DNA from: Ptiloglossa arizonensis | Lineage: Eukaryota > Arthropoda > Insecta > Hymenoptera > Colletidae | DNA length: 64,000 nucleotides | NCBI RefSeq assembly: GCF_051014685.1 | Contig: NC_135061.1 | Location: 3,433,029-3,497,028 of the forward strand | Reading direction: 5' to 3' | Shown: positions 11,690 to 23,185 of the stretch, piece after piece | How positions within the stretch are numbered: the first letter of the stretch is position 1 | Layout: the number at the start of each line of letters is the position of its first letter | Notes under the pieces: model-generated | The model's input: only the letters and a program-made list of their open reading frames with translations | Told to the model about the DNA's origin: nothing | Database searches by the model: none | Translations under genes and position numbers: made by a program

Positions 11690-14600
11690 TTGTCTCCTCT
11701 AATGATACAAAATCGTACATAAATTCCTCAATTTTCATTCTTACACAATAACGATGATCAGCAAACGTTCTAAGAGAAAAAAAAAAAAGAACAAAATAAA
11801 AAAACAATAATAAATATTTAAACAAAGGTTCCATCGAATAATTCAATCTGATCCGATTGTTTTTATTCGAAACCCGCTGGAGAACATAAATCAGAGTCCA
11901 AGTGCCCATTCCCTGGGTACTTCAGTGCAAAGGAATTGCTTCTTCACTTCGCTGGTCTCCTTACGTACCATTAGTTTCGACGAAACTACCTGAATCAGGT
12001 TCAAGGACATAAACTTCCCAATTATACTTCGATTCGGACCTGAATGTTTACACCGCTGCAACGTCGAGCTCGTGTTATAAAATTCATCGTGAAATATCCC
12101 CGTCGGACGTTTTCTCGCCTATTATCGGTGAGCAGATAGTTCGACTTAATAGTTTGAGCTAAACGCGACGTACACCGTGTGACATACTGTGCAAAAGGAC
12201 ACGTTACGTACACGACGTGAAAGTTTTTCCCTTATACGTGCTTCGGTTAAAACGGGTGGCCAGGTTTCGTGGTATCTCGGGTAACCAACCAAACAAATTC
12301 ATCGTAAATAATCGTTTTCGTCCGTACGGCGCGGGAGGCGAGCCGGCGATTGTTGTAATTGGAAATAACTCGTCGTGATACCGTCACGCGAAGAAGGATA
12401 TTAAAACTAAGGTCGTGATATTGATTTTGGGCCGGCTCAAACAAGGAAAAGGGGCAGTTTATAGCACAATATAATGGTGTGTGCACTCGACGAGTTTATT
12501 TTGAACGCGATACGTCCGTAATGTGTATAAAGAAATTCTGGGTAATCAACCGCCAGTGTCTCGCTATTTTTACGCAGAACTGTCTATTAAAATTGCCTTA
12601 GCAATTAAACTTGCCTAACCTCACTTTGTCTATTAAAATGTTCAAATCGTCGAATCGATTCAGTTCCTTTCTTAACTTGTTTTTAACCTAGAGGTTGTTC
12701 CCCTACTATTATATTACATATGTGCAATTTGCTTGGAAAATATTATGAACGTTTACTTTAATTTTCCGATTACACGTGACAAAAATTATAGGAACAAAAT
12801 AAACGTACACGGATAAAATTTGGTATCGATGCAATGTAAATGTAATTAATCGTTTACCGTTGAGTGTGGTATTAGTTGAAACGATATACGAATATATCGA
12901 TTAATACTGTACAAGTATTAATCAATTTACGTAACGAGTTAACTCATCTTTGTCGCTGCAGAAGCATTTTCAAATAATGGTTTAACTCATCTTTTCCGGA
13001 TGAAAGATTGTAGATCTTGATAAAAGAAATGAAAAAATTACGCATCGTTGTTCTAGGATTAATGATTTAGCCAGACGTGAGTACCCTATCACAGTATAAG
13101 TTTAATTTCAATTTAAGTGATTTTGTAACGCACATAGTAACAACAACAATTTTTTTATTAAAATGATTTGTTATTGTTAGCGGCTAAGTTACAATTGAAT
13201 TCGTTCGAAACGCATTCGTTTTGATCTTGAACTCCATTGGTTGGTAAATCATAAATGCGAGGTTTAAAATACTTTGAGAACCACCTGTGCTCAGAGAATT
13301 TTATCGGCCAATAAGGATGCAATACTTACAAGGTTTAAAGTGCTATATAAGACATATGTACATTGAAAATATTATCGCAGTGTTCAAAGTAATTACACGA
13401 ATATAAATTCCAAATTATTCCAAGCCACGTGCTGTATGTATTTTATTTATTCTCTTTAATTGTCGAGGCTCGTAATTTTCAGTTAGGAAGTCAGGTTATG
13501 TTCCTTGATTAAAATATTTATTCGATGCAATTCGTGCTGTCCGTTTCCCCGAATTCGCCAATAGTTCTCATGAATTATCCATAAACTTTCAATTATTTTA
13601 AGCAACGTATCGAGCTCATTTTCCACGGATAGTGCAAAACGCGGTCGCCTAAAATTATTACGAGCGTTTCGAGTATTCGGAACCCGGATTTCGTCGATTC
13701 CTTAACTCGCTAATTTTCCACGGGTCAAAATAGACAATGATAGCAAATGATAACACTCGTAAATCAGGCTGCTCGATCTCCCGACAGCAGATTGAGCAAT
13801 TGAAAGGTCGCGCGGACGAATCTTTCGTAAGATCCTTGTCTAAAGCGAGCCTCGTAGCACCTGCTTCTCTCGTCATATCGAAAAAAAAAAAAAGAAAAAT
13901 GTTTATTCTCTGAATTTGTCGAGCGTGAATCCAAATTTGATTTACAAATCGGTCACGTTGCTATCACGGATAGCATCGTTTATTCGCGGGTATCGAGCGT
14001 AGAAAGTTTCGAGTGCACGGAGATATAGGTCGACGAAAATAAAATGTACACAAATACAATTTTTGGGCCGAACGGCTTCCAAATAATTCCGATCTCGTTC
14101 TCTGTTGATATTTCTTCTGACGCCCGATTGCATTCGCGCGAGTACTTTATTGCGTTCGCAAAGTTGTTTGGAGATTAATTTTTTCATCCAACGTACACAA
14201 ATAATGAAATTCGATAAATGAGCACCTCTGCTCATACGCACACAATCCAACCAGTTTGTCACCCGGCACACCCCGCTACCATTTCCATGGCTCTTTAACC
14301 ATTTTCCCATTAACGATTTTAACGATTTCTATTGTTCAATACATGTAACAAAACGATCGTTTGGTTGTTCTGTATATATTTTCGTCTACCGTGCATCTGT
14401 TATCGATGATAAATAGAAAAAGACAATGGATAGTACATACGGTTTTGTTTGTATACTACACAGTATTTACTCGGTAAAACACAATTAAGATCCCTTCAAG
14501 TGCAAAAACTATACAGCGTTTGACAGTAAAGATTCACGATTTGTTTCTGTATTCGGATAGGTGTACAGAGACAACAAGAGAGCACGGTACTTTCATTCGT

Positions 14601-14704
14601 GTCGATCAGCTGAACACGAAAGTTTGAGACTAGTTTGTTTTATCATCTCGACAGATTCGGATAGAAAATTGTAAAAGAAAATTAAGCGGAGAAGCATTGC
14701 ATAC
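11690..14704. other. No gene seen; probable CLASP intron
   Basis: Unique AT-rich DNA with a GC-richer patch at 13650-14310. Open frames of 60-122 codons on the minus strand do not resemble the TOG-repeat protein that should follow the CLASP first exon. The only element-like feature is a hAT-type end at 13265-13286. Confidence 0.5.
13265..13286 (-). mobile_element. Possible hAT terminal sequence
   Basis: Read on the minus strand, CAGGTGGTTCTCAAAGTATT resembles the CAGxGxTTCTCAAA ends typical of many hAT elements. No partner end was found, so this is at most a relic. Confidence 0.35.
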
Positions 14705-14893
14705 CTTAGGATTGCCGTTGCTGAGCCATGGTATAATGTTGTCGATAAATTGTCCGATGTCTTGACACTCGATACTCTTTTTCTCATCGCCTAAGTAATT
14801 AAACAGCAAATTGCCAACGTTCAACTTTTTCTTGATGTCCGTCGTTGACAGGAGCGGCATAAAACCGTCCAAATCACGCGGATTCACCGCCAT
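14705..14893 (-). CDS. chb: CLASP (chb/orbit) first coding exon, partial gene
   Basis: CLASP proteins bind microtubule plus ends and tubulin through TOG/HEAT domains, promote rescue and spindle function, and cooperate with CLIP/EB proteins. This exon encodes 63 residues starting MAVNPRDLDGFMPLL. Its DLDGF start and its IECQDIGQFIDNIIPWL segment line up with the N-terminal TOG region of Drosophila Orbit/Mast (PSDLDGF..., then IVCTDMG.LIDG..PWL). The start codon sits in GCCACCATGG with an in-frame TAA three codons upstream. The exon ends AAG at 14705, before a GTATGC donor, in phase 0. Full-length family members exceed 1,000 residues, and no downstream exon was found to base 1, so the rest lies beyond the left edge. 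The next gene upstream, SH3BP5, is on the same strand about 3.3 kb away. Confidence 0.92.
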
Positions 14894-15420
14894 GGTGGCC
14901 TGTTAAACGCACGTCGTCTCCGCGCACCGTTCGCGAGTCTTTCAACGAAAACTAGATTTCACCCGCTACACTGGTCAGGGCACATAGTTCGTCCGTGGTT
15001 TCACGATGCACGAGAACGAAACAAAACGCGTCTCCTTTCTTCATGCCAACAACGAAGTTTCACACTAAGAACACGGTTTGCGGCGAAACGAGGCTGTTCC
15101 TGCGATTTAAAAGTGTGTACCGTCTTTTCTCTTGGTCGTTTCGCGACCGCTGTTCAAGCAAGATACACTAAATTTATCAACTGTACGCAAGCGATGGTTA
15201 ATTGGCGATTTCTTACGCGATATTTCGTTGAACGTTGCGCGATTAAGCGCCAAATACCGCTCGCATTTTAGCTCTATTACGCACGAAAAATAATAACGAA
15301 CGCACGAACGTAACGAAAATTATCGGCACCGTGCACGCGACGCCATTTTGATTTCTAGATCGTCCGTCTCTTTTCCTCCGTCGCGATCGTAGCGCTGATA
15401 GTTCATACGGACGTCGCTCG
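14894..15420 (-). promoter_or_regulatory. CLASP 5' UTR and promoter region
   Basis: A CpG-rich segment directly upstream of the CLASP start codon, ending in AT-rich DNA at about 15.45 kb. On the minus strand it contains AAAATGGCGTCGCG (near 15341-15354), a YY1/Pho-like ATGGCG core common near housekeeping promoters. No TATA box is evident. The transcription start cannot be fixed by eye. Confidence 0.5.
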
Positions 15421-18190
15421 AACTGAATTGTTCGGTTAAGTGTATCCGGCGAAACCGTTTCAAATTCTTATCCGAAATTCTTTTCCATTATCGTTTGTTC
15501 ATTACAGCCGTGAGTATATTTTAAGTACAATTATTAATTAGTGTCATACTTTTCTAAAATTTACGCGATACGCGTTAATTTTGTTAAATACAATTAAGGT
15601 AATTGACTTCGTTTACGTTTTACTTTTCAGACATATTCTCTTGATAATATTTGTCGCAATTTGAATATTGCCTTTTCTAATATGTTAAAAGGATCAAAAT
15701 TTGACATTCGTATCATATTAATAATTTGACAATGTATTTTTATATATTACCGTTTTTGTTACTTTCTTTTATATACGTTCGTATATATACAAGTTTTGTA
15801 AACTGTTAATTTATTAATATAATTTAAAATATTTGAATATAGATGAACAACGATATTTGTTAGTGATTGATGTGATAACGATATTTCGTTAGAAATTGAA
15901 TTTGACAAAATAACGATTACCGCGATCGATCGGTTTTTCGAAAAAACCGTTAGACGATGAGTATTGAAAACACGAAAAAGGGTAAAATATAAAACACACT
16001 TTCCATTAATATATTTTTGCAACCGTATTTTAATGAAGATGATGGTATATACATAGTTACAGTCACATATGCAATATTATATATTTACAATCATTATTAA
16101 TAATTATGCGCTTGCATTTATGCAACGTCGTTACTATTACAATTTAGCCAAGAAAATATCTAGTAAAATATTTAGGAGCATGGCCAGTTCCGACTTAAAG
16201 TCGAAGATAACAACATGATTATGTCAAATTTCGACGGCAATGGTTTCATAGTTCAATATAGTTTCTTTATAACATGGAGTTGAAGAATTTCGCGCGAAAA
16301 TTCTTGTTTGACCATCTGATTTATATAAAATCGCGCAACTGTATCACAATGGCATTTTTTCTATTAAACAATTGAGACGGTTAAAATAAATTCTTATCGA
16401 AATTTTTAAAAGAAATGTAGGAATAATAGTTTTAAAAAAATAGTTTTTGTTAGAAGATATAAACTTCTGTAACTTTTGTACAATTTATGTGTACTTATAT
16501 GTACACATACATACATACACATATATATAATCCACGAACATATAATAGAACTAATTCAGTCATATAAAACTATTTAAAATTATCATTTTATTTGTTTGTG
16601 GTCAAATTGCACTTCATTTATCTTTGGTATACATTTCTGTATATATAATATAATGAAAAAGCCATATATTTATTTGACTCAGGACTTTCCCACACAAAAA
16701 TTTGTCAACACCTTATTCCAAATGTTACCAACTATTGCTTACAGAAAATTATATAATAAAAATAAATAATATTTGCATATGTATATTTGTATACATATGT
16801 ATGTATATATATATATATATATGTATAATTATAATATAATAATATATATATATATATACACATATATATATATATATATATATATATTACTCTTTGTAAA
16901 TGGCATATTGCATGCAAATTTTTGTTTAAATTACTTTGTTACTGCAATTAGACAACCCAACTCAATATCTACAATTACTAATACACAACTGTATGGTATA
17001 ACAGTATCATAAAAGTAATTAAAACTTAAGAATAAATTGACATAATTTTAATATTCCATCTTTTTCAAATATTAACGTTATAACCGATCTATAGTTGGAT
17101 TGTCTAAATTCACACATGATAATTACTTGAATATATTATTTATATTTTAAATACATATTCTCACAACTACAAGGTACTTAATTTATAAATATTATTTAGA
17201 TATCTCATGAAAGTTGAGGAAAGGTTTGTTCAACATTGTCTAAGCTTGGCAGATGAACACTACTACAATCAGTACATATATTAAAGCTTGGTATTTGAAA
17301 CAGTATGCTTTTCAAGCTGCCAATCTTCTATTTAGAATCATGTTGTCTTACCTAAACAAGTTCTACTTAACAATTCGAAGAAGAGCATATAATTTTACCA
17401 AGATTATAATGGCTACTATATTTATCATTTTTGGCTGGCATTGCTTTTGCATACGCAGCAATATAAAAAACCGAATTGCTTATATAGTTGTACTTTTAAC
17501 ACAGACAGACCAAAAGATTTTCTAAATAGTGAAATTTTAGTACTCCATGGAAAAATTCGATTTCTTGTTATTCCTAAGTATTAATGGGTACATTGAACGT
17601 ACAATAGGTATGAATAAAATGAATAAACAATTATTTTGTACGAATGATACGACTAAGATTCACTATGTATTGCTTCTCTGACCGAGTAAGTCTATCAATG
17701 TATACTAGATATCATGTGCCGAATGAATTTAAAAGAATATTTAAACTGTCCCAAGTAACAATTAAAATGTTTCTATAAACATACGGACCAAAAGTCTCAT
17801 TAGGCTTCAAGATACAATATTATGCATTCAGCACATTAATTAAAATCAAATATTTGTATATTATATTAAAATCTTCTACTAAAGTTAAATATGTACAAAT
17901 CATTTCTAGTTTAATTGAAGTGTAACTGTGATATTTGAAAATTTGTATTAACGTTACGAGTTGATTCGAATTACAATGACGTTTTGAAATTGGATAGGAA
18001 GATCCGTATTCAAACGTTAAATCTTTTTTTCTACACAAATAATGAAAGTGCAGGAACTAATCGCATGACAAATTTAATTACAAATAAAGCTATATCTTAA
18101 CTAGTTCGTTCCTTTATCATGAGTTTTGAACACTTTCTATTGTTGTATAGTCTTGATTCAATTGAATCAATGCCGTCAAGGAAAGGAGTG
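15421..18190 (-). other. SH3BP5 3' UTR and intergenic spacer
   Basis: AT-rich DNA with no recognisable coding. It must include the SH3BP5 3' UTR and the CLASP upstream region. Candidate minus-strand AATAAA signals occur near 16669, 16586 and 15811; which one is used is not decidable from sequence. Short open frames (for example 17253-17525 plus) are unconvincing. Confidence 0.5.
16799..16890. repeat. (TA)n microsatellite cluster
   Basis: Runs of TA at about 16802-16822, 16842-16858 and 16862-16886, separated by short AT-rich spacers. Confidence 0.9.
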
Positions 18191-21100
18191 TTATTGTTGT
18201 TGCTGTAGTTGTTGTAATAATGGACACACTTCGACTAAAGGAGTTCCTAGGATTTCTTGGCATACTTGATTCATATCAGGTTCCATCATAAGCGAAGAAA
18301 TTTGATCCTCCGTTAACATTTCGACGCTAATTTTCATATAGTTGAATGAATCAAATGTAAAGCGATTCATATGATTAAATATTTGAAAAAATGTACATAC
18401 CTTGCTAAACTTTCACTATCGGACGTTTCTTCATCTGCATTTAAATAGGTCAGTGTTTTTTCTAACGGGCTAGGAACTTTCTTTCCTTTCCCCTCTATTT
18501 TCTCAGATTTTTCAGACTTCTCCTTATCTCTCTCGATCGTTCTTGGTTCACTAGAACACCTCTCCGTAAGGCTAGATATGTTCAGCATCATCATCCCATG
18601 ATTGAGTAATTCTTTTACGCGTTCTCCGGTTCCCGCACTCCACAACATGTCGAGTGATTGCCTTCTACTCGAGTTTGCTATGGTATTTAAAACAATATTA
18701 CAATTGCGTTTAAAATCATGCTGTGTTTTATAAATTAATAGTGAAACCTGCTTACCTGAACTACTTCCACTCGCCACCTCACCGCCCGCTGAACTTCGAG
18801 TTATCCAATTAGCTAAACTACTATCGAGCTTACTCTTACTTTTTATCGACGGACTCCTTGTCACTTCCGCCTTCTTTTCGGCGCTCAAAGTGACTTCATT
18901 TCCTTTTGACATAGTAGGTAGCGATTTTTGAGTTATTAATTTTCTTCGACTAGAACCTTCACCAAATAGTTGAATACTTGCATCACTAATTGTTGGATTG
19001 CTATTTTCTGGACTTAGATCCATTGGTAGCGGTTTATAAGGAATTTGATCTTCTTCATCCGAATATACTTCATTATTGTAGTAAACTTCGTCTGGAGAAT
19101 TGTTCAAGCTAATTTCTGTCCACTCCTCTCCATTTTGTACAGTAGTATTACTAGTATTTGTTTCTGCGGGCATTTGAATAGTCACTCGTTTTTCTATAGG
19201 CGAAATAATCTTTGACAGGTCTGATAATCGTGACGTTGAAGAACTTGTTTGATTTAGCAATATGATATGTTTCGTATCTGTTGTTGCAAAGCTTTTTGGA
19301 CGGTCTCGCTTTATGTACTTTCGAGGTTCCGTAGATGTCAGGTTCAAAGAGTTTAGGCCCAAATATTCGGAAGAAGACTCCCTGTCAATCTAAATAATAG
19401 CACAGGTAACAATAATTGTTAAGTTCAACTTAGAATTTTAAATTTAACAAAATTGTGTAAGCAAAATAAGATAATTACTCTTATAGGCACAGGACACGGT
19501 GTACTAGGACTCATTTTATCAGGAAGGCGTAAATATTCATCACTGGTATAATCTGTACTATCTGGTGACCCAGTTACACTAGAATCGGTTGAATTTGTTG
19601 TATTGGGTTGCGTAGCAGACTGATCAACTGTCTTCCTCGAATGTTTATCAAATTCATCTGTTCCATCGTATCTTCTAGTCTGTGAAAAAACGTTTAAAAA
19701 TAAGTGTAAACTATTTTAAGTTTAACATTATGTAGTTTTAAAAGGCATTGAAAAATAATTATACCCTATGAATTTCGTCGCTAATTTTTTCTAAGTTTCT
19801 CAATGCTTCGGCATATGTCATTTTAGCTTCACCCACTGATCTTTCTAGTGCACTTACTCTTAATTTTTGCTCTTCCAACATTTGATTAAAATGCGCTTTC
19901 ATTTCATAGTATGGCCTGCATAATAAATTATTTGATAATTAGTTTCTTAATAGAGCTTAAAATACATACCATGTTTGTTCTTCGAGGAAAGCTGACTACT
20001 TTTTAAAATTTTGTTTTATATTGTGCATAACAAAGTATACTATAAGAAGCATTCTTAAATAAAGCAGAAGTTATGTATTCAAGTACTTATTTTTTACATA
20101 CATTGTAAAATTATAACTCGTGTGCGAAAAGGGTGATGGTTTAAAGAATACATTGGTAGAATGGAGTTGTAGACAGTACAGATAAAATGAGTATTGTGTA
20201 AAAAAAATAAAAAAAGAATATCTATCCTACTTACAACATGAGCAAGTTGTGCCTGTAGGCGATACTGTTTATCAGAAGCAAGCTGCGACGTGCACCCATA
20301 CTGCCAACATGAATATAACCAAAAGACATAAATATTCTAATATCTATACAAAATTAAGATGACATAGTAAACATTCAAAAATAAATTATTAAATATTTAT
20401 GGGGCAAAAGTAAATGGGAATGTTAAGAATCATGGGGTATGAAATAAATATATTATTGTCAAAGTATCAGTCTCTAAAACCGAGATATGTATTAATTAAA
20501 TGTAATACATTCCATGCATTATTACGTAGACTAGAAAATCATTCATTGTCACTACTTAGAAAGTAACAAATGTGTGTCAAGTACGTACCTAGATTTAGCA
20601 ATTGAACGTTTTAGTTCAGATTGTAATCCTTGAACTTCGTGTTCGGCTTTGTGATACAATGCAGTAGTATGTCTGTGTTCTGCTTCTGACAAAGCTCTTT
20701 CGTGTTCAGATTCATTGACTCTGGAAGTTGCATGGTTTAACATTTCCTAAAAAAATTTGTAAAACTATATTCCTTTAAAGTAAATTGATTTTCAATTTTT
20801 CAAGATCGAAATAATAACTTCATTCAATAAGATTAATGTTATTCTCATTACCTGCCAAGCATGGTCAAAACATCTACCTTCAGTTCTTAAACCTTCTTCA
20901 GCTAAATAAACCATTTCTTTAGCCGCTGCATGTTGGCTATTGGCTCTTTCAAATCTAATAGCAGCTTTTTGCGTTTCTTGTAAAGCCTTAAAAAAGTAGC
21001 TTATACATTAGGTTAATACTTAGAATCTATAAAACAACTTAATTTGTTCGAAACATGTCTTACTTCTTTTGCTTTAAACCTAGCATCATAATATGGTCTA

Positions 21101-22116
21101 GATTTTTCAATGCAACTACCAAGTTTCTTAGCTAAACTATCAATTTTCACCGTAGATTCACAAAGTAATTCTCTAAAAGTTGCTCTGGCTTCCTAAAAAT
21201 AAAACGTACTATTTACAAATTTGTAGAATTTAAAAAATTCTGAGATACTTATATTTTACAACAAACAGTATTTTCATATATTTTAATTCCTGACAATAAA
21301 TTGGATAGATATCACATTTCAAGTCATGAAATGTTTCTTTAGATAACGTTATAAATGACTATAAGACGATCTTTGAAGCCATTATCCATTTACCCGTACG
21401 CTTCATAGCAATCACCTCAATGAAACGTAATCGCAACCAGTTTCAAAACTTACTACTAATTTGGGTCCTTCAAGGAGAGAGATTGTTATTTTAATTCATC
21501 AAAATCAAGAATCATTTGCACAATAAATATAATATTTACGAAAATAATTAGTTGTACTTACATCTAAGTCAACTTCAAGCTTATTAATATCATCAGTAGC
21601 AGTATTTAATCTTTCAAGTTCAATCTGAAAGAATAATTGGTTGTGAAAATATTAATTCTGATAGCTTAAGCTCAAAGCAAAATTATTTTAAAACGGACGT
21701 ATTTTATAAAGTATATATTTATTAAGTTGTACTTGGTAACTTCCAGATTAGTCGGACGAATTGGCACAGTGCTGCTATAGCAAATTGACAATTAGAGAAA
21801 GCAGAAATAAAGAAAAATATTGAGCATTCCATAACGTGGCAAACAAAAAGTACACTCATGAAAGCATTAAACGTTTGCAACATTCATAATAGATTCGAAA
21901 AACAGAACAATCACGGTCTATTGTAACGAAGAATGATGTATAATTAAGAATTTCATCGGCGACAACGTGGAAATGTCAATATCACAAGTGGCTGGCTTCT
22001 GAAAGCCTATAAATTATTCCGCAAAGAACACATTAGTTTACCTGCACTCTAGGATCCACTGCATCGTCAAAACGATCAGAATCATCGGTACTATCTTTCT
22101 GTACACGTCCACTCAT
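18191..22116 (-). CDS. SH3BP5: SH3BP5-family protein (parcas homologue), complete, 10 coding exons
   Basis: SH3BP5 proteins are antiparallel coiled-coil GEFs for Rab11 (C. elegans REI-1); Drosophila parcas interacts with Btk29A. Coding exons on the minus strand: 22042-22116, 21562-21624, 21064-21192, 20852-20986, 20589-20746, 19765-19915, 19479-19679, 18756-19389, 18401-18677, 18191-18326. All introns are GT-AG and phases match, giving 652 codons. Residues about 22-240 form the family domain. They include VDPRVQIELERLN, TDDIN, FDHAWQEMLNHAT, SRPYYEMK and ALRNLEKISDEIH, each with a direct counterpart in human SH3BP5. The rest is Ser/Thr-rich and probably disordered, ending in a conserved-looking VEMLTEDQISSLMMEPDMNQ tail and a Gln run. 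The start follows a likely 5' UTR acceptor (TTCTAG). It is longer than human SH3BP5 (455 aa) through its C-terminal region. Intron 18678-18755 is 78 nt and stop-free. Confidence 0.96.
20235..20300 (-). CDS. SH3BP5: Probable 66-nt in-frame cassette exon of SH3BP5
   Basis: Between exons 5 and 6 a 66-nt segment is bounded by a good acceptor (TTGGCAG) and a consensus donor (GTAAGT). Exon 5 ends in phase 2, and in that phase the segment is open. It reads S-MGARRSLLLINSIAYRHNLL-M-L and joins exon 6 in frame to give ...LPYYEMK in place of ...RPYYEMK. Inclusion would add 22 residues at the junction between two helical segments of the coiled coil. A second frame is also open, but it does not fit the flanking phases. 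Inclusion is inferred; no transcript evidence is available here. Confidence 0.65.
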
Positions 22117-22123
22117 AGTTAAA

Positions 22124-22604
22124 GCTAGAATCGAATTTTATTTACAATTTTTCATACCACCTGTATCGTCTGCTACATTATCAGGTGGCCATGTTGAATG
22201 TTAAAGCAACCGACAGTGCCGTCCACGTCAAAACGGTCAAGGGCACTTGTAAATTAGGCATTTTTCTAATCACTTTTTTCGTTATAATATATAACAAAAA
22301 TATTAAGAGATTTACTAAAATATTTTTAAATCGAACGAAACGACAATGTACGAAACGATGGATGTATTAAATATTTATAACATCTCGAACGAACCTTTTA
22401 CAATTATTTTTCTTACAATTATTATTAGTGTAGAAGCATATGCGTTATTATTTCGTTAAATTTTCTAAAATAAAATTTGTAAATTAAACAACAATTCATT
22501 GTCAATTGTCGTATAGCGTACCAAAGTAAAAGGAATTTCTTACTCGAAAATATTGGCTGGTTTTTTATTTCACAACAAATCGAACTAAGTGCGTAAAATA
22601 CACT
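22124..22604 (-). promoter_or_regulatory. Inferred SH3BP5 5' UTR exon, intron and initiator
   Basis: On the minus strand an initiator-like TTCAGTG (A at 22604) begins a 61-nt candidate exon ending at 22544 before the donor CGA|GTAAGA. The matching acceptor TTCTAG|CTTTAACT lies 8 nt upstream of the start codon, with the exon resuming at 22124. This gives a 419-nt 5' UTR intron. No TATA box is visible. The alternative is a transcription start in the GC-rich island at 22.9-23.2 kb. Confidence 0.5.
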
Positions 22605-22900
22605 GAACACGAACGATACATTCACATCTAATCATCCGTAAATTTCAATTTGTTTAAGTACTTAGGATTGGTACAAAAGAATCGATAAAAACAACATTTA
22701 AAAACTCTTAGGTGACCGGAAGTAGACCAATAAAAATGTTGGATCACTTTTAAAGCTTAATTTAAAAAAGTAACATATTGAATGTTCATTGACAGAACGA
22801 CGTCTTATACGCAACAACCAAATAATTTACGTTTGAGTACGACTTATCAAATTGTACTTGAACTCAGAGTCTCTAACCAGCTTTCTTTTATTTTTTAGTA
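22605..22900. other. AT-rich spacer
   Basis: No coding or repeat signal seen between the SH3BP5 initiator candidate and the GC-rich island. Confidence 0.5.
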
Positions 22901-22909
22901 GACATGGGA

Positions 22910-23185
22910 GTTTAGTCCAGCCGGTTATATGAAACATGCCGCCATAGGATGGTGACATGGCCACCAGAGCAATCCGACATGGCGACGAGCGTGTCCCTCG
23001 CTAATAGAGGGGGCTGCCTACTCGGCAGGCCCGCCTGAACTCTCAAACAGACTTTTTCTCATTCGCGTCGGTGGGTTCTGTGTCGTCGGAACAGGTGGAT
23101 TACGTTCAGGGAAAGCGGACGACGCTCGCAGAAACGTCAGTCGCCGAGTCGCGCAAGTAATTCATCGTTGTCGGCGGTGGGTGAG
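22910..23185 (+). promoter_or_regulatory. GC-rich island, possible first exon of a plus-strand gene
   Basis: An abrupt GC/CpG-rich block contains GCCGCCAT and GACATGGC cores (YY1/Pho-like, near 22939 and 22976) and a small hairpin (CTGCC-TACTC-GGCAG near 23013). It ends in GGCGGTGG|GTGAGTG, a good plus-strand donor at about 23178. No downstream coding exon was identified within the window. It could equally be a promoter island shared with SH3BP5. Confidence 0.4.

Noticed and set aside
13942..14310. 122-codon minus-strand frame just downstream of the CLASP first exon
   Set aside because: It does not continue the TOG domain and has no suitable acceptor in frame with the phase-0 donor at 14705.
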